Shown here piece by piece: positions 37,401 through 45,456 of a stretch of DNA of 64,000 nt. Source of the DNA: an uncultured Bacteroidota bacterium (lineage in GTDB: Bacteria; Bacteroidota; Bacteroidia; B-17B0; Aurantibacillaceae). Location of the stretch: contig CAITNS010000030.1 of NCBI GenBank assembly GCA_903893815.1, positions 1 through 64,000 of the forward strand, read 5' to 3'. The notes beneath the pieces were generated by a model. That model had not been told where the DNA came from. It made no database searches and saw only the letters and a program-made list of their open reading frames with translations. The translations under genes and the position numbers were made by a program. How positions within the stretch are numbered: position 1 is the stretch's first letter; every line of letters begins with the position of its first letter.

Positions 37401-38301
37401 CATCTTTTTCACATTCCCAAACACAATCCCAGTTAGTAGCAAACGCTGGAGTTTGAGTCCAGGGATCAATTACAACCGTTTTGGTGTTATCATAATTTGC
37501 TAATTGAAAAGAAACTGTTTTTCCTGTTTTTGTAAAGCTAGAGGTAATAACCGATGCGTTATTGTTTTGATAAAATGTTAAAGGTGCATGGTCAATAATA
37601 TCTCCAAACTTTGTGCTAATTCTAATTTCTCCTGCATTGTTTAAGTCAACATTGCTATCATATAACATTTTTACTTGCGAAGGATTAGCGCCAGGATGAA
37701 GCGTTAACGAATATTCTAAGCCGCCTTTTTCATGAAACACATAGTCGATATCGATATTGGGATAAATATCTTTGTATGTAATTTTTCTAAAACCTCTGAT
37801 ATAACACACATTTTTATACTGTGTATTTGCTTGTTTAAAATAATAACTATGATAATCATCTGTCACTCCACTTGCTTCAATCTTTACATTTGGATTGGCA
37901 TTTTGCCATAACATGGTAACTTGATCAGTTTTTGTTTTTATTTTGCGCTCTTCCTTTTCATGACGCTCGTGTGCCTCTGCATCCAGGATTACTTCATTTC
38001 TTTCTCTTTCCAACTCTTTCTCATCTTTCGGCTTTTTCCACATTTCCAAAAAAGTATAGGTAATCCCTTTTTTAGTAAAGTAAATTTTAGTTCCGCCATC
38101 ATCAACAGCAAATAATACCTCACTAGGGTTTCCAAAAGAATTTGGAATAGTGAATTGTCCTTTATTTTCAATAAAGGATTTTTGACGCTCTAGTTTTTTT
38201 GACCAAGAACCCGCTGGTCTGTTTTGCGCATGCAAATTTGTGAATGCAAAAACTAGCAAATAAACAGTAATCGAAAAATAATAAAGTAAACGTGTTTTCA
38301 T
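31405..38301 (-). CDS. Giant SprB-repeat surface adhesin with type B T9SS C-terminal domain
   Basis: A 2298-residue exported protein. The signal peptide MKTRLLYYFSITVYLLVFAF leads into a domain I associate with DUF7948/SBBP-type proteins (SFIENKGQFTIPNSFGN, residues about 40-300), then a propeller-like region. From about residue 800 to 2130 run about ten SprB repeats, each with a form like NCFGASTGTATV, GGTAPYTYTWSPG, LAAGTYTI and VLITQP. A jelly-roll domain (about 1228-1452) interrupts one repeat, and another non-repeat domain lies at about 950-1139. The C-terminus (TPTAFSPNNDGINDEFCLKG) is the gliding-motility type B sorting domain. Its transporter partner is the PorP/SprF gene. Confidence 0.95.
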   Translation of the reverse strand: MKTRLLYYFSITVYLLVFAFTNLHAQNRPAGSWSKKLERQKSFIENKGQFTIPNSFGNPSEVLFAVDDGGTKIYFTKKGITYTFLEMWKKPKDEKELERERNEVILDAEAHERHEKEERKIKTKTDQVTMLWQNANPNVKIEASGVTDDYHSYYFKQANTQYKNVCYIRGFRKITYKDIYPNIDIDYVFHEKGGLEYSLTLHPGANPSQVKMLYDSNVDLNNAGEIRISTKFGDIIDHAPLTFYQNNNASVITSSFTKTGKTVSFQLANYDNTKTVVIDPWTQTPAFATNWDCVWECEKDGAGNVYLIGGVSPMQLIKYNAAGAIQWTYNTPYDTTAWLGTFATDNAGNSYVTQGSVAEIVRVSTAGAVVWNNTSPGGIFGSTEFWNITFNCDQTKLVIGGTGGFLPPLPYIYEMNMANGNVISSLQVTPGALIPTQEVRSIAPCGNGRYYFLTHDTIGYINQNFNACSTPNAAIYKATNTYSFGYKCENFRYDNTGIMAIKANTSFVYVNRGNRLDKRNLNTSAIISSVVIPGGGFAGGFGGNAVQNSGIDIDDCGNVYVGSKNAVIKFDANLNQLASYPTTYNVYDVHVTTGGNIIACGSTGTSATGSRSGTLEHINAGACATITLTCCDVNICQVPNQCSTNAPFNLQAATAGGTWSGPGITNATTGTFNPSTAGIGTHVVTYSLACGVGSTTINVTACGSVSLCINSGSLSVIGGANTYTWSSTTTSVSCAACPGGNCIPFICAGTTVPTWTASGTTVAAPSATVFPIKVKDLGSGITFTFTTLAGIPPCTTTACPTLTMSVASQTNVNCFGASTGTANVSTSGGTGPYTYTWSPGSLTGASQTGLAAGTYTIAIKDANSCVGTGTVIITQPASLLTAAITATTATSCSASTGGATVTVNGGTPGYTYIWAPSGGTTAGVSNLATGNNTVIITDIKGCNFTAIATIPCSNFCQPNGNLAIFSNYDGGILTINVDQNIPNLKVGICTYEPIQVNFTGPFVGNVTQVIYAGFNSNQNNNNCGLGNFPTSITGVPAGIVTINPPLSPPLVGYTPVHNNGAGPWGGVMIGTAGNCDTTINGGGANTPDEIVYYFQQATAGTLLFHQTQYNCWINQTLNISTGGNCCILPSNTSCPTLTLSVSSQTNVNCFGANTGTATVSTSGGVAPYTYTWSPGNLNGASQTALSAGVYTINTTDASSCIGSGTISITQPTSSLTAVISATTPASCGGTTTTAIFWTENFGVGCNQGALASVYTGTNGAWAVTNTGVNNPSASQWFVSATESGMGAGNCGDGCLGTGTTNKTLHVANVSTSPAAFLFCPTGDCGAAYDTGIGANNVAADKRAESPTINCIGQSNITLNFNYIEGGQTTIDDATLWYFDGATWTQIDNMPKTIVCGSGQGQWGTRTIVLPASANNNANVKVGYRWVNNDDGAGSDPSFAVDDITLSASSGAGGTGGATVTASGGTAGYTYAWTPSGGTTAGVSNLGAGSNTVVVTDSKGCTATAIANITSTGGPTLTTVSQASVTCFGASTGTATVAGSGGTSPFTYTWSPGNLSGASQTSLAAGTYTINLMDANSCVGSGTLVIAQPTSSLSAVISATTGAGCGASTGGATVTASGGTPSYTYAWVPSGGTTAGVSNLGAGNNTVVVIDANSCTVSAVANITTAGGPTLSVTSQTNVNCFGASTGSATINATGGTAPITYTWSPGNLSGTSQTGLAAGTYTINALDGNSCASSTTVLITQPTASLTGVISNSTAPGCGSSTGSASVTASGGTPTYSYSWSPNGGTTPSVSNLSSGNSTVTITDSKGCTQSVVVSLASVSGPTLSVVSQTSVSCLGASTGAATVTAAGGTGPYTYTWSPGNLIGASQSSLVAGVYTVTVRDVNLCSGTGTISITQPTAGITGTITTTPTGCGNSIGSATVTASGGVPAYTYTWGPAPGSGTSISGLGVGSYSVIVADAQGCSVILNTSISTSGAGPALSISSQTNAVCASSTNAGASISATGTGPFTYSWTPVGGNSATSSGLSGGTYTVFVADAALCVSTITINITQPPAIVVTVTNTTASCGNYDGSATVIMSGGTGSLTPLWSVNSNSATVTGLSAGTYSVLVTDATGCTASAITNVNSVGSLTVNTSSDVTINDGESTQIIAFVPNGASVIWTPSTGLSCATCSATIASPTVTTEYCAYTTIGSCADTSCVLITVEVDCESKTDYSTPTAFSPNNDGINDEFCLKGWNECVTTFYIGIYNRWGEKIYESEDPGFCWDGTFKGNPLNSAVFVYYIKATVKDIGEVVRKGNITLVK

Positions 38302-38467
38302 GTATATAGGTTGAAAGTTTGTATTATTTGGGTATCAAACAAATATCAAAAAAATACAACTTTTAAGTTAGGGGGGTAGCCCCTCAATCCTTTACGAAAC
38401 AAATCTACTAAAACGATAAAACCATCCATTTTTAACAAATAAATGGCTTTAATTTTGATAAATCAAC

Positions 38468-40885
38468 CTACATTTTATATCGCAAACTCACAATAAAGTT
38501 TCTGCCTGGTGCATTAATGCCACTAGCAAAGGTGCGGTAACGATTATTGGTTAAGTTTTCAAAGGCTGCATTTAATCGCAATGATTTAGTCATATTAAAT
38601 CCTAAGCGTATATTTAATGTAAACCACGCAGGCATACCACTAGCTGTTGCATATTGCAAATTATCTTCAGTCGATATAAAAGCAGGACCATAATCTACTA
38701 GTGATTTTTTGCCATTATAACGAACAAAAAACTCACCATCTATGCTTTTGGTTTTATATATCAAACTGGTTTGTCCAAATAGAGGCGCAATATGATCTAA
38801 TGGAATCACGGTATCAATTTTTGTATCTGTTACTCTGCCATAGGTATAATTCAATACACTTTTAAAAGATACATGCTCATTAAAATCAAGAGTAATACCT
38901 CCGTTTATACCGAGAATATAGGCATTATTTCCATTCTGCATAGCTTGCACTTTGCTTTTTACTCCTTGATAGATGGTGGAATCACTGCCATTAAATGTAA
39001 AATCACGAACCACTAATACATTGGTTAAACTGGTATAATATCCTGTGATATCAAATTTATATTTTCCTTGTATGACTTTACTAATACCCAATTCTATATT
39101 ATACGAATACTCAGGCCTTAAATCGGGATTCGGAACAATAATAACTCCTGATGGCGACTCAAATACTTTTGTCATATCGTCTACATTTGGAGATCGAAAA
39201 CCAGTGTTGGCTAATAAACTCACTTTATAATCGTTATCTGATTTCCAAGTAAAACCTAAGGCTCCCGTCACTGCCTGATTATTTTGTTTAGCAGTTTTAA
39301 ATGGGAATTTAAAAAACGTAGTGTCTGCAAAGTTAGCCGTTAAGCTTGTGTTTGTATAACGAATACCATCTGTGACGACAAAATTTTCATTTACCTCCCA
39401 AGCATGAGATAAGTATACAGCGAAGGTATTCATTTGACTTCCTCCATCTGGATAACGTGTTTGTGCTTTGCCTTCGCCTCCTGCAACTATGTTTGTACTA
39501 TCTGCCGCTGACTTTACATCATTATTTGTAAATTCTAAACCATAACGTAACTCATGTTTTTCTTTTATAACTTTATTAGCATCTACATTGGCAGATAAAA
39601 CAGCTACATCTTCTCGTTGCGAAATTCTCGCTGTTTTTTGCCATCTTCTTGTGAATCTGTCCTGATCAATTTTTTGATAGGCTAAAATTACTTTAACGTT
39701 ATCTGTTAAAACAGTTTTTCTATCGAAGTTTAAGGTATAGGCCGCTAACAAGCGCTTTTGTGGGCCATACCCATTTTCGGCCCATCTAAATTTGCCGCCA
39801 GCATAATCTCCATTTAAACGATCGTAGCGAGGTAGATAACTTGAAGTAGCATATTGGAAATTTAAATTATGAGTGCTGTGACTTCCTGTTTTAATATTAA
39901 ATCTTTGCATTAAATCCATTTGTGTATATCCACTTCCTTTCTGCAGATTATTGTCTTTATTTACAGTCATAGTATCTCTATCATTTACTCTCTCCTGAAA
40001 ATAATTTCTATCCCATGCATTTGAATATCCGTTAAGTTTTGTAGAGCCACTCATCACATCCCCAAAATCAGAAAAAGTAATATTAGTAAGTGATGTAAAT
40101 TTCTTTCCACCTAAGTTAAAATCTAAATGCCCTGTTTTTTCTTGATTAACAGAAGCGTAACGCACCATAGTATTCACTTTCACTAGTAGTTTATCATCAG
40201 AACTAAATTGAGCATTTTTTGTATAAAAATTCATCACACCTCCTAAAGCATCACTGCCATACATGGTAGATGAAGGACCAAAAATCACTTCTGTTCTTTC
40301 TAACATATTAGGATCAATAGTCATAACGTCCTGCAAATGTCCGCCACGGTAAATGGCATTATTCATTCGTACACCATCAATCACTAATAATACTTTGTTG
40401 GCTTCAAAACCTCTCATACTAGGGCTTCCGCCTCCCGCCTGACTTCTTTGAATAAACACTTGACCTGTATTTTGTAATAAATCGCCACTTGTAGCAGGAT
40501 TTGTAAATTCGATGTCTTTTTGTTTGATGATTTCCATTTGATATGGAACATCCATTTTAGATTCTTCTTTTCGATTTGCAGAAAATACAATCTCATCTAA
40601 GTTGACAGATTTAGCAGATAAATCAACCGCTATATCCATATCTTTTGAAAGCATGACTTTTTTAGTGGCATAACCAAATTGATACACAAAAGCAGAATCA
40701 CCTTTTAACAAAGTAGAAACATCTGCTTTTCCTTTGATATTTGTTTTTACTTGAACATTGTTTTTATCTTGAATAACAACATTCTCAAATGGTTCTCGCG
40801 AAGACTGATCTCGCACAGTAATTGTTTGAGCATATGAAGATGCGCATATACCAGACAATAAAATAAGTAGTTTATTTTTTTGCAT
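38468..40885 (-). CDS. TonB-dependent receptor, haem/haemoglobin type
   Basis: Outer-membrane active transporter, 805 residues with a signal peptide. An N-terminal carboxypeptidase-regulatory-like domain (about 20-95: TVRDQSSREPFENVVIQDK) precedes the plug (about 105-225: MRGFEANKVLLVIDGVRMNN, then GPSSTMYGSDALGGVMNFYT). The plug wording, including AIYRGGHLQDVMTID, is closest to TonB-dependent haemoglobin/transferrin receptors, so haem uptake is likely but not proven. A 22-strand barrel with PNPDLRPEYSYNIELG completes it. A small membrane protein gene lies upstream across a 102-base gap with a CGCACT/AGTGCG hairpin. Confidence 0.9.
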   Translation of the reverse strand: MQKNKLLILLSGICASSYAQTITVRDQSSREPFENVVIQDKNNVQVKTNIKGKADVSTLLKGDSAFVYQFGYATKKVMLSKDMDIAVDLSAKSVNLDEIVFSANRKEESKMDVPYQMEIIKQKDIEFTNPATSGDLLQNTGQVFIQRSQAGGGSPSMRGFEANKVLLVIDGVRMNNAIYRGGHLQDVMTIDPNMLERTEVIFGPSSTMYGSDALGGVMNFYTKNAQFSSDDKLLVKVNTMVRYASVNQEKTGHLDFNLGGKKFTSLTNITFSDFGDVMSGSTKLNGYSNAWDRNYFQERVNDRDTMTVNKDNNLQKGSGYTQMDLMQRFNIKTGSHSTHNLNFQYATSSYLPRYDRLNGDYAGGKFRWAENGYGPQKRLLAAYTLNFDRKTVLTDNVKVILAYQKIDQDRFTRRWQKTARISQREDVAVLSANVDANKVIKEKHELRYGLEFTNNDVKSAADSTNIVAGGEGKAQTRYPDGGSQMNTFAVYLSHAWEVNENFVVTDGIRYTNTSLTANFADTTFFKFPFKTAKQNNQAVTGALGFTWKSDNDYKVSLLANTGFRSPNVDDMTKVFESPSGVIIVPNPDLRPEYSYNIELGISKVIQGKYKFDITGYYTSLTNVLVVRDFTFNGSDSTIYQGVKSKVQAMQNGNNAYILGINGGITLDFNEHVSFKSVLNYTYGRVTDTKIDTVIPLDHIAPLFGQTSLIYKTKSIDGEFFVRYNGKKSLVDYGPAFISTEDNLQYATASGMPAWFTLNIRLGFNMTKSLRLNAAFENLTNNRYRTFASGINAPGRNFIVSLRYKM

Positions 40886-40987
40886 AGATAATTATTTAGT
40901 GAAAATTACAACGCACACAACCGCACTCATTTATAAAAACAGTGCGTTATGCATAAACTTAGACGATGCAAAAAGCACCACACAAAA

Positions 40988-41548
40988 TTATATTGCAAAA
41001 AATTGGGGAGGAGGTGTATCTAAATTAATTACTGGTGAATTAATTTGAATGCTTTTAAATGAAGCTAAATTATCAAGACTAAAAACACAATTATTAAAAC
41101 AGAAATCAGAGTTAGCGGCTAAATATTTAAGAGCCATAAAGTTTTTTAATAAATCAAAAGGGCCTTTCGTTTTTTGATTCGAGCTAACATCAAACAAAGA
41201 AGCGAATTCTTTTTTAAGTTCCATTTCCTGATGATCGGAAACAACAATTAACTCAACTGTTAAACCTTTACCATTAACCTTTAAAACATCATACAAAACA
41301 CCATTACAAATTACTTCCTTGAACTCATCCTCCCAAGTAATAGTTTTAGAATTAGCATATAGCTCACTCGGGTTGATAGTAATTGTTGAAAAAGCGGATT
41401 GCTCCTTAAATTTCGAAATGTAGGCTTTGAACTCTTTTTTGTAACTTTTTAAATATAGTTGATGCAGGAAATAACTTCCTGCTGAAAAAACAGTAATTAG
41501 TATAAAAGAAAATATGATAGTTGCTTTTTTCAAATAATTGGTATACAC
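40988..41548 (-). CDS. Hypothetical membrane-anchored protein upstream of TonB receptor
   Basis: A 186-residue protein I do not recognise. One N-terminal membrane helix (about residues 9-33, ATIIFSFILITVFSAGSYFL) is followed by a hydrophilic domain with several conserved-looking aromatic residues and two cysteines near NSDFCFNNCVFSLD. It ends in a proline-rich tail TPPPQFFAI. The position upstream and co-directional with the haem-type receptor suggests a shared regulon. The tail resembles that of the small protein at 50367. Confidence 0.65.
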   Translation of the reverse strand: MYTNYLKKATIIFSFILITVFSAGSYFLHQLYLKSYKKEFKAYISKFKEQSAFSTITINPSELYANSKTITWEDEFKEVICNGVLYDVLKVNGKGLTVELIVVSDHQEMELKKEFASLFDVSSNQKTKGPFDLLKNFMALKYLAANSDFCFNNCVFSLDNLASFKSIQINSPVINLDTPPPQFFAI

Positions 41549-41653
41549 TAATCCTTATAAATGTAATTGAAATAACGCTAAAATAGCAAAATATTTTCAA
41601 ATTAAATTGGAGGGCTAAGCCCTTTTATTTTTATGGCATATATGTTATAATAT

Positions 41654-41661
41654 TATATTTG
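41654..41661 (+). promoter_or_regulatory. -7 element directly before the glycosyltransferase ATG
   Basis: TATATTTG ends 7 bases before the ATG at 41669. With transcription normally starting a few bases past this element, the mRNA would be leaderless or nearly so. Confidence 0.5.
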
Positions 41662-41668
41662 TTTCATC

Positions 41669-43600
41669 ATGTTGCTAAGCAAGTATATTAAAACCAATAC
41701 GCTAATACACTTACTACTTATAGTAGCAAGTGTTTTGCGCCTTTATAATTTATTTGATTTACAATATACCTATGATGAATTAAGTGCGGTTGATCGATTG
41801 CGTTTTGATTCTTTTGGAGAATTAATCAGGAAGGGTGTGATGATTGATGCACATCCTGCTTTGGTGCAAGTTTGGATGTATTACTATTCTTTAATTTTTG
41901 GTACTACCGAATGGTTAATGAAATTGCAATTTATTTTTATGGGCATTGCATCAGTTTACCTTATTTATACAATTGGAAAACGTTGGTTTAGCGAAACAAC
42001 GGGGCTTTTAGCAGCAACGGTATTAACTTGCGCTCAATATTTTGTGTTTTACAGCGTAACCGCAAGACCATATGTGAGTGGGTTATTTTTGTGTTTATTT
42101 GTTTTAAAATATTGGTTAGAGATTTTGTTTAACGATTCTGCCAAACTAAAACACTATGTATGGTTTGCTGTATTTGCCGCATTAGCAGCTCTTAACCATC
42201 ATTTTAGTATGATGTTTGCAGCACTGTGTGGATTGCTAGGGTTATTCTTTTTAACTAAAACAAATCTCAAAAATTATTTAGTGGTTTGTGTTGGAACAGT
42301 TGTTTTATACGCTCCCCATTTCCCTATTTTGATTGCTCAATTAAAAATTGGCGGTATTGGTGCCGCAAACGGAGGTTGGTTAAATCCGCCTGAAAACGAT
42401 TTTATAATTCAATTTATATTCTATCTGTTTCATTACTCGTGGCTATTTTTAATTGCATGTATAGGTGTTATTGTATTCGCCTATTTTTCTGCAGAAAAAA
42501 ATAATACTTCCTTAAAAAACAAAATTCGTGCTCTATTATTTTCCTTATTTGCTTTATCTTTTTTAATTGGGTTTTTCTATTCATTAAAAGTAAATCCGGT
42601 TATTCAATTTTCAACACTCATTTTTGCAACTCCTTGCCTGCTTTTGTTTATCGCTTCTTTTGCTGGAGAGTTCTCCCTCAAATTAAAATGGGCTTCTGTT
42701 GTTTTACTATTAGGGATTGGCATGAGTACTTTAGTTTTTAAAAGGCATTATTACCAATTAGTATTCAACCAATCCTTTGACACTTATATCAAAACAACCG
42801 ACGAGTTGATTAAAGAAAAAGGAAACGAAAACGTATATGCTTTATATAAAGGTGAACCTTGGTTTTTAAATTTTTATAAAGAAAAATATGGATCCAGCGC
42901 GCGTTTTGAAGTAATTGAAAATGAAGCAAAAACCATTAACGATTATAAAACTATTTACGATACTTTATCTGCAAAATACTTGGTGTTAGGTGATTTTAAC
43001 CCATCACAATTATTACAAGCCTCCAACTATTTTCCATACGTACATAAAAAAATAGTTGGCTATGGATTTGAATTATATGTGTTAAGTAAAGAACCTAGCA
43101 AAGAAAATTTAGAAGTTGAAAAATTCAATCGCCTTCAACTTGACTTTAAAAATCCATCATCATTATTCAATATCAATAAAGATTTGGTTGTTTCAAATAA
43201 CGAAGAAACTTATTATCGTATTGATAGTTTAAATGAATACCCTATTTCTTTTAAAATTAAAAATAGCGAACTCCATTGCCATGAAGGACAAAGCCTTGTA
43301 GCAGAAATTAAATACCAATCAGATTCGATCATAAAAGGATTGCTGAGTAGCAGCCAAGACGCCTTAAAACAAAATATACATTTTACTGCGTCTGATTTTT
43401 CTGCATTTTATCAGCCATCTCAAAAAACTCAAACTGCCTATGTATCTGTTTATGTAGATGTGAAATTTAATAATCCAGATAACGAACTCACTCTTTTTGT
43501 TTGGAACAACAATAAAGAGAAATTTCGTATTACAGGCTTTTCAGTTTATACTTGGGATAATAATCCCTATCGTTACGGGTTGTTATCTGATATTAAATAA
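41669..43600 (+). CDS. GT39-like (PMT/ArnT-type) membrane glycosyltransferase
   Basis: A 643-residue integral membrane enzyme predicted to move sugar from a polyprenyl-phosphate donor. The first periplasmic loop carries YTYDELSAVDRLRFD, corresponding to the acidic catalytic loop of GT-C enzymes. Ten or more hydrophobic helices follow (for example LLAATVLTCAQYFVFYSVTA) up to about residue 390. The C-terminal roughly 250 residues are soluble and have no family I know. The acceptor (protein or lipid) is unknown. Single gene with a promoter element immediately before the start. Confidence 0.85.
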   Translation: MLLSKYIKTNTLIHLLLIVASVLRLYNLFDLQYTYDELSAVDRLRFDSFGELIRKGVMIDAHPALVQVWMYYYSLIFGTTEWLMKLQFIFMGIASVYLIYTIGKRWFSETTGLLAATVLTCAQYFVFYSVTARPYVSGLFLCLFVLKYWLEILFNDSAKLKHYVWFAVFAALAALNHHFSMMFAALCGLLGLFFLTKTNLKNYLVVCVGTVVLYAPHFPILIAQLKIGGIGAANGGWLNPPENDFIIQFIFYLFHYSWLFLIACIGVIVFAYFSAEKNNTSLKNKIRALLFSLFALSFLIGFFYSLKVNPVIQFSTLIFATPCLLLFIASFAGEFSLKLKWASVVLLLGIGMSTLVFKRHYYQLVFNQSFDTYIKTTDELIKEKGNENVYALYKGEPWFLNFYKEKYGSSARFEVIENEAKTINDYKTIYDTLSAKYLVLGDFNPSQLLQASNYFPYVHKKIVGYGFELYVLSKEPSKENLEVEKFNRLQLDFKNPSSLFNINKDLVVSNNEETYYRIDSLNEYPISFKIKNSELHCHEGQSLVAEIKYQSDSIIKGLLSSSQDALKQNIHFTASDFSAFYQPSQKTQTAYVSVYVDVKFNNPDNELTLFVWNNNKEKFRITGFSVYTWDNNPYRYGLLSDIK

Positions 43601-43603
43601 TGG

Positions 43604-43641
43604 AACGCCGATAACTTCGACTCCGCTCAGCTACCGGCGTT
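43604..43641. repeat. Hairpin with 'CTTCGACTCCGCTCAGC' repeat phrase
   Basis: AACGCCG (43604-43610) pairs with CGGCGTT (43635-43641), and the loop contains ACTTCGACTCCGCTCAGCTAC. That phrase is familiar to me as an interspersed intergenic sequence in Bacteroidota. It fills the gap between two convergent stop codons and may act as a terminator. Confidence 0.55.
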
Positions 43642-43659
43642 GTATAAAATCAAAAAGTC

Positions 43660-44532
43660 TTACTCTTCAATATAACCAAACTTACCCATGTTATAATCTT
43701 CAATAGCCTGAATGATTTCGGCGCGTGTATTCATTACAAAAGGTCCTTGAGCGGCAATCGGCTCATTAATGGGTTCTCCACTTAACACTAATACAATGGC
43801 ATCTTCAGAGGCTTCAATTATAAAATCCTCCGCGTTATTTTGAAACACCACAAAATTATTAGTTGGTACTACCTCAGTTTCGTTAATTTTAACGTTTCCT
43901 TCTACTACTATCAAAGCAGTATTATAATGAGCAGGAAAAGAAAAATTTGTAACTGCACCTTTATTTAATTTAACGTTTAATAAATTAACATCTGTAAATG
44001 TAGAAGCCGAACCTTTTACATCTTGATATTGCCCAGCAATAACTTCAACAACGCCTCCATTATTTGGTAATTGAAACTTATTGATTTGTTCATTCGTCAA
44101 TCCCTGATATTTTGGTTTCGACATTTTATCTTTAGCAGGTAGGTTTACCCACAACTGCACCATTTGGAAATCACCACCTGTTTTACTAAAATTTTCTTCA
44201 TGAAATTCTTTATGCAAAATTCCAGAAGCGGCCGTCATCCATTGCACATCGCCTTCGGCAATTACTCCACTATTGCCTGCACTATCGTTATGGGCTACTT
44301 TTCCTTTATAAGCAATGGTTACGGTTTCAAATCCTCGGTGCGGATGCACGCCTACTCCACGTGGTTTATCCGTTGGTGGAAAATAAAATTTTGAGCCATA
44401 ATCCATCATAATAAAAGGGCTCATGCGCTGCATATCAGCTTTATAAGGAATAAAATTATGTACTCTAAATCCATCGCCTACAAAATGAGGTGATGGTGGC
44501 GTTATGACTGATTCTATGTTTCTTGTTTTCAT
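43660..44532 (-). CDS. Pirin family protein
   Basis: Bicupin protein, 290 residues. The N-terminal cupin holds the metal ligands in VGVHPHRGFETVTIAYKG (two histidines) and GILHKEFHEE (histidine and glutamate). The signature VGDGFRVHNFIPYK and FIMMDYGSKF opens the domain. Bacterial pirins with this site can act as quercetinases or redox-sensitive regulators, and which applies cannot be decided here. The Crp/Fnr gene lies 71 bases upstream in the same direction and may control it. Confidence 0.95.
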   Translation of the reverse strand: MKTRNIESVITPPSPHFVGDGFRVHNFIPYKADMQRMSPFIMMDYGSKFYFPPTDKPRGVGVHPHRGFETVTIAYKGKVAHNDSAGNSGVIAEGDVQWMTAASGILHKEFHEENFSKTGGDFQMVQLWVNLPAKDKMSKPKYQGLTNEQINKFQLPNNGGVVEVIAGQYQDVKGSASTFTDVNLLNVKLNKGAVTNFSFPAHYNTALIVVEGNVKINETEVVPTNNFVVFQNNAEDFIIEASEDAIVLVLSGEPINEPIAAQGPFVMNTRAEIIQAIEDYNMGKFGYIEE

Positions 44533-44603
44533 AATACTTAGTTTTAATTACACATAAAAGGTAAATTGGTTTATGAACTAAAACATTGATGTATGATATG
44601 AAA

Positions 44604-45197
44604 TCAACTTGTCTTAAAATGTTTTTTTGCCAATTCATTTCTTACTCTACTTAAACTTTCTGGTGTAATACCTAAATACGAAGCAATCATCCATTGAGGA
44701 ACGCGTAACATTAAATCGGGATACAATTTGATAAAATCCATATAGCGCTGTTCGGCTGTAGCGCATAATAACAAACTAACACGTTTTTGAATATGACGAA
44801 TATGATTGTGTAAAGCTCTTTCGGTAAAGACTCTATAATTAGCACTTACTTCATAAGCCTTTTCCATAAAGGTTTTATCTAAATATACTATTTCCGAATC
44901 TTCAATGGCATCAATAAAAAAATCGGAAGTTTGATTAAAGTAGGCGCTGCTTCTATCACTCACAATACAGTTTTCGGGCGCAAACTGAATAACGTGTTCT
45001 TTACCAGCATCGTCCATAGTATACGACCGCAATAAACCTTTCTCAACAAAAAAGGAATGTCCGCATATTTCTCCGGGATGTAAAAGAATAGTATGCTTTT
45101 TTATCTTTTGTGTCTTCAGGTATTTTGATAAAACTTCAAATTGCTTATCATCTACCTCAGCATTTTTTTGGAGATATGTTTTAAATTTCTCTAACAT
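44604..45197 (-). CDS. Crp/Fnr family transcriptional regulator
   Basis: A 197-residue regulator. The cNMP-binding jelly roll (KHTILLHPGEICGHSFFVEKGLLRSYTMDD) occupies residues about 30-120. The C-terminal helix-turn-helix is short (VPQWMIASYLGITPESLSRVRNEL). No FNR-type cysteine cluster is present, so it is not an oxygen sensor of that kind. Ligand unknown. Its position next to pirin is a common Bacteroidota pairing that suggests local control. Confidence 0.92.
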   Translation of the reverse strand: MLEKFKTYLQKNAEVDDKQFEVLSKYLKTQKIKKHTILLHPGEICGHSFFVEKGLLRSYTMDDAGKEHVIQFAPENCIVSDRSSAYFNQTSDFFIDAIEDSEIVYLDKTFMEKAYEVSANYRVFTERALHNHIRHIQKRVSLLLCATAEQRYMDFIKLYPDLMLRVPQWMIASYLGITPESLSRVRNELAKKHFKTS

Positions 45198-45278
45198 GTT
45201 TACTCCAATAAAGATAAAATAATTTGTGCAATTCTCTCTTTTAAAGATTTTGCAGAATAATTGAAGAAATGATTAAAT

Positions 45279-45306
45279 AAAAAAAGCCTCAGTAAACTGA
45301 GGCTTT
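45279..45306 (-). terminator. Intrinsic terminator of tRNA-Val
   Basis: AAAGCCTCAG (45283-45292) and CTGAGGCTTT (45297-45306) form a 10-bp stem with a 4-base loop. On the minus strand it is followed by seven T, immediately downstream of tRNA-Val. Confidence 0.9.
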
Positions 45307-45312
45307 AGGTGG

Positions 45313-45387
45313 TGGGAGATACAGGGTTCGAACCTGTGACCCCCTGCTTGTAAGGCAGGTGCTCTGAACCAGCTGAGCTAATCTCCC
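45313..45387 (-). tRNA. tRNA-Val (TAC)
   Basis: A 75-base cloverleaf with acceptor GGGAGAT/ATCTCCC, D-arm TAGCTCAGCTGGTTCAGAGC, anticodon loop CTTACAA giving TAC, T-arm ACAGGTTCGAACCCTGT and discriminator A. It stands alone with its own promoter and terminator. Confidence 0.97.
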
Positions 45388-45398
45388 GAATCGGGCTG

Positions 45399-45429
45399 CA
45401 AATATAATGGCTTTTTTTAAATCTGCAAA
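45399..45429 (-). promoter_or_regulatory. Consensus promoter of tRNA-Val
   Basis: On the minus strand TTTG (45426-45429), 19 bases, then TATATTTG (45399-45406): a full match to the Bacteroidota consensus at both elements and spacing. The -7 box ends 12 bases before the tRNA 5' end, leaving a very short leader. Same geometry as the operon promoter at 9005-9035. Confidence 0.88.
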
Positions 45430-45456
45430 AAAAAACAAGTTTTTTTTCAAAAAAAT

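Noticed and set aside
31405-38301. SprB repeats as a CRISPR or satellite array
   Set aside because: The repeats are in frame, protein-coding and diverged at the nucleotide level, with no constant spacers.
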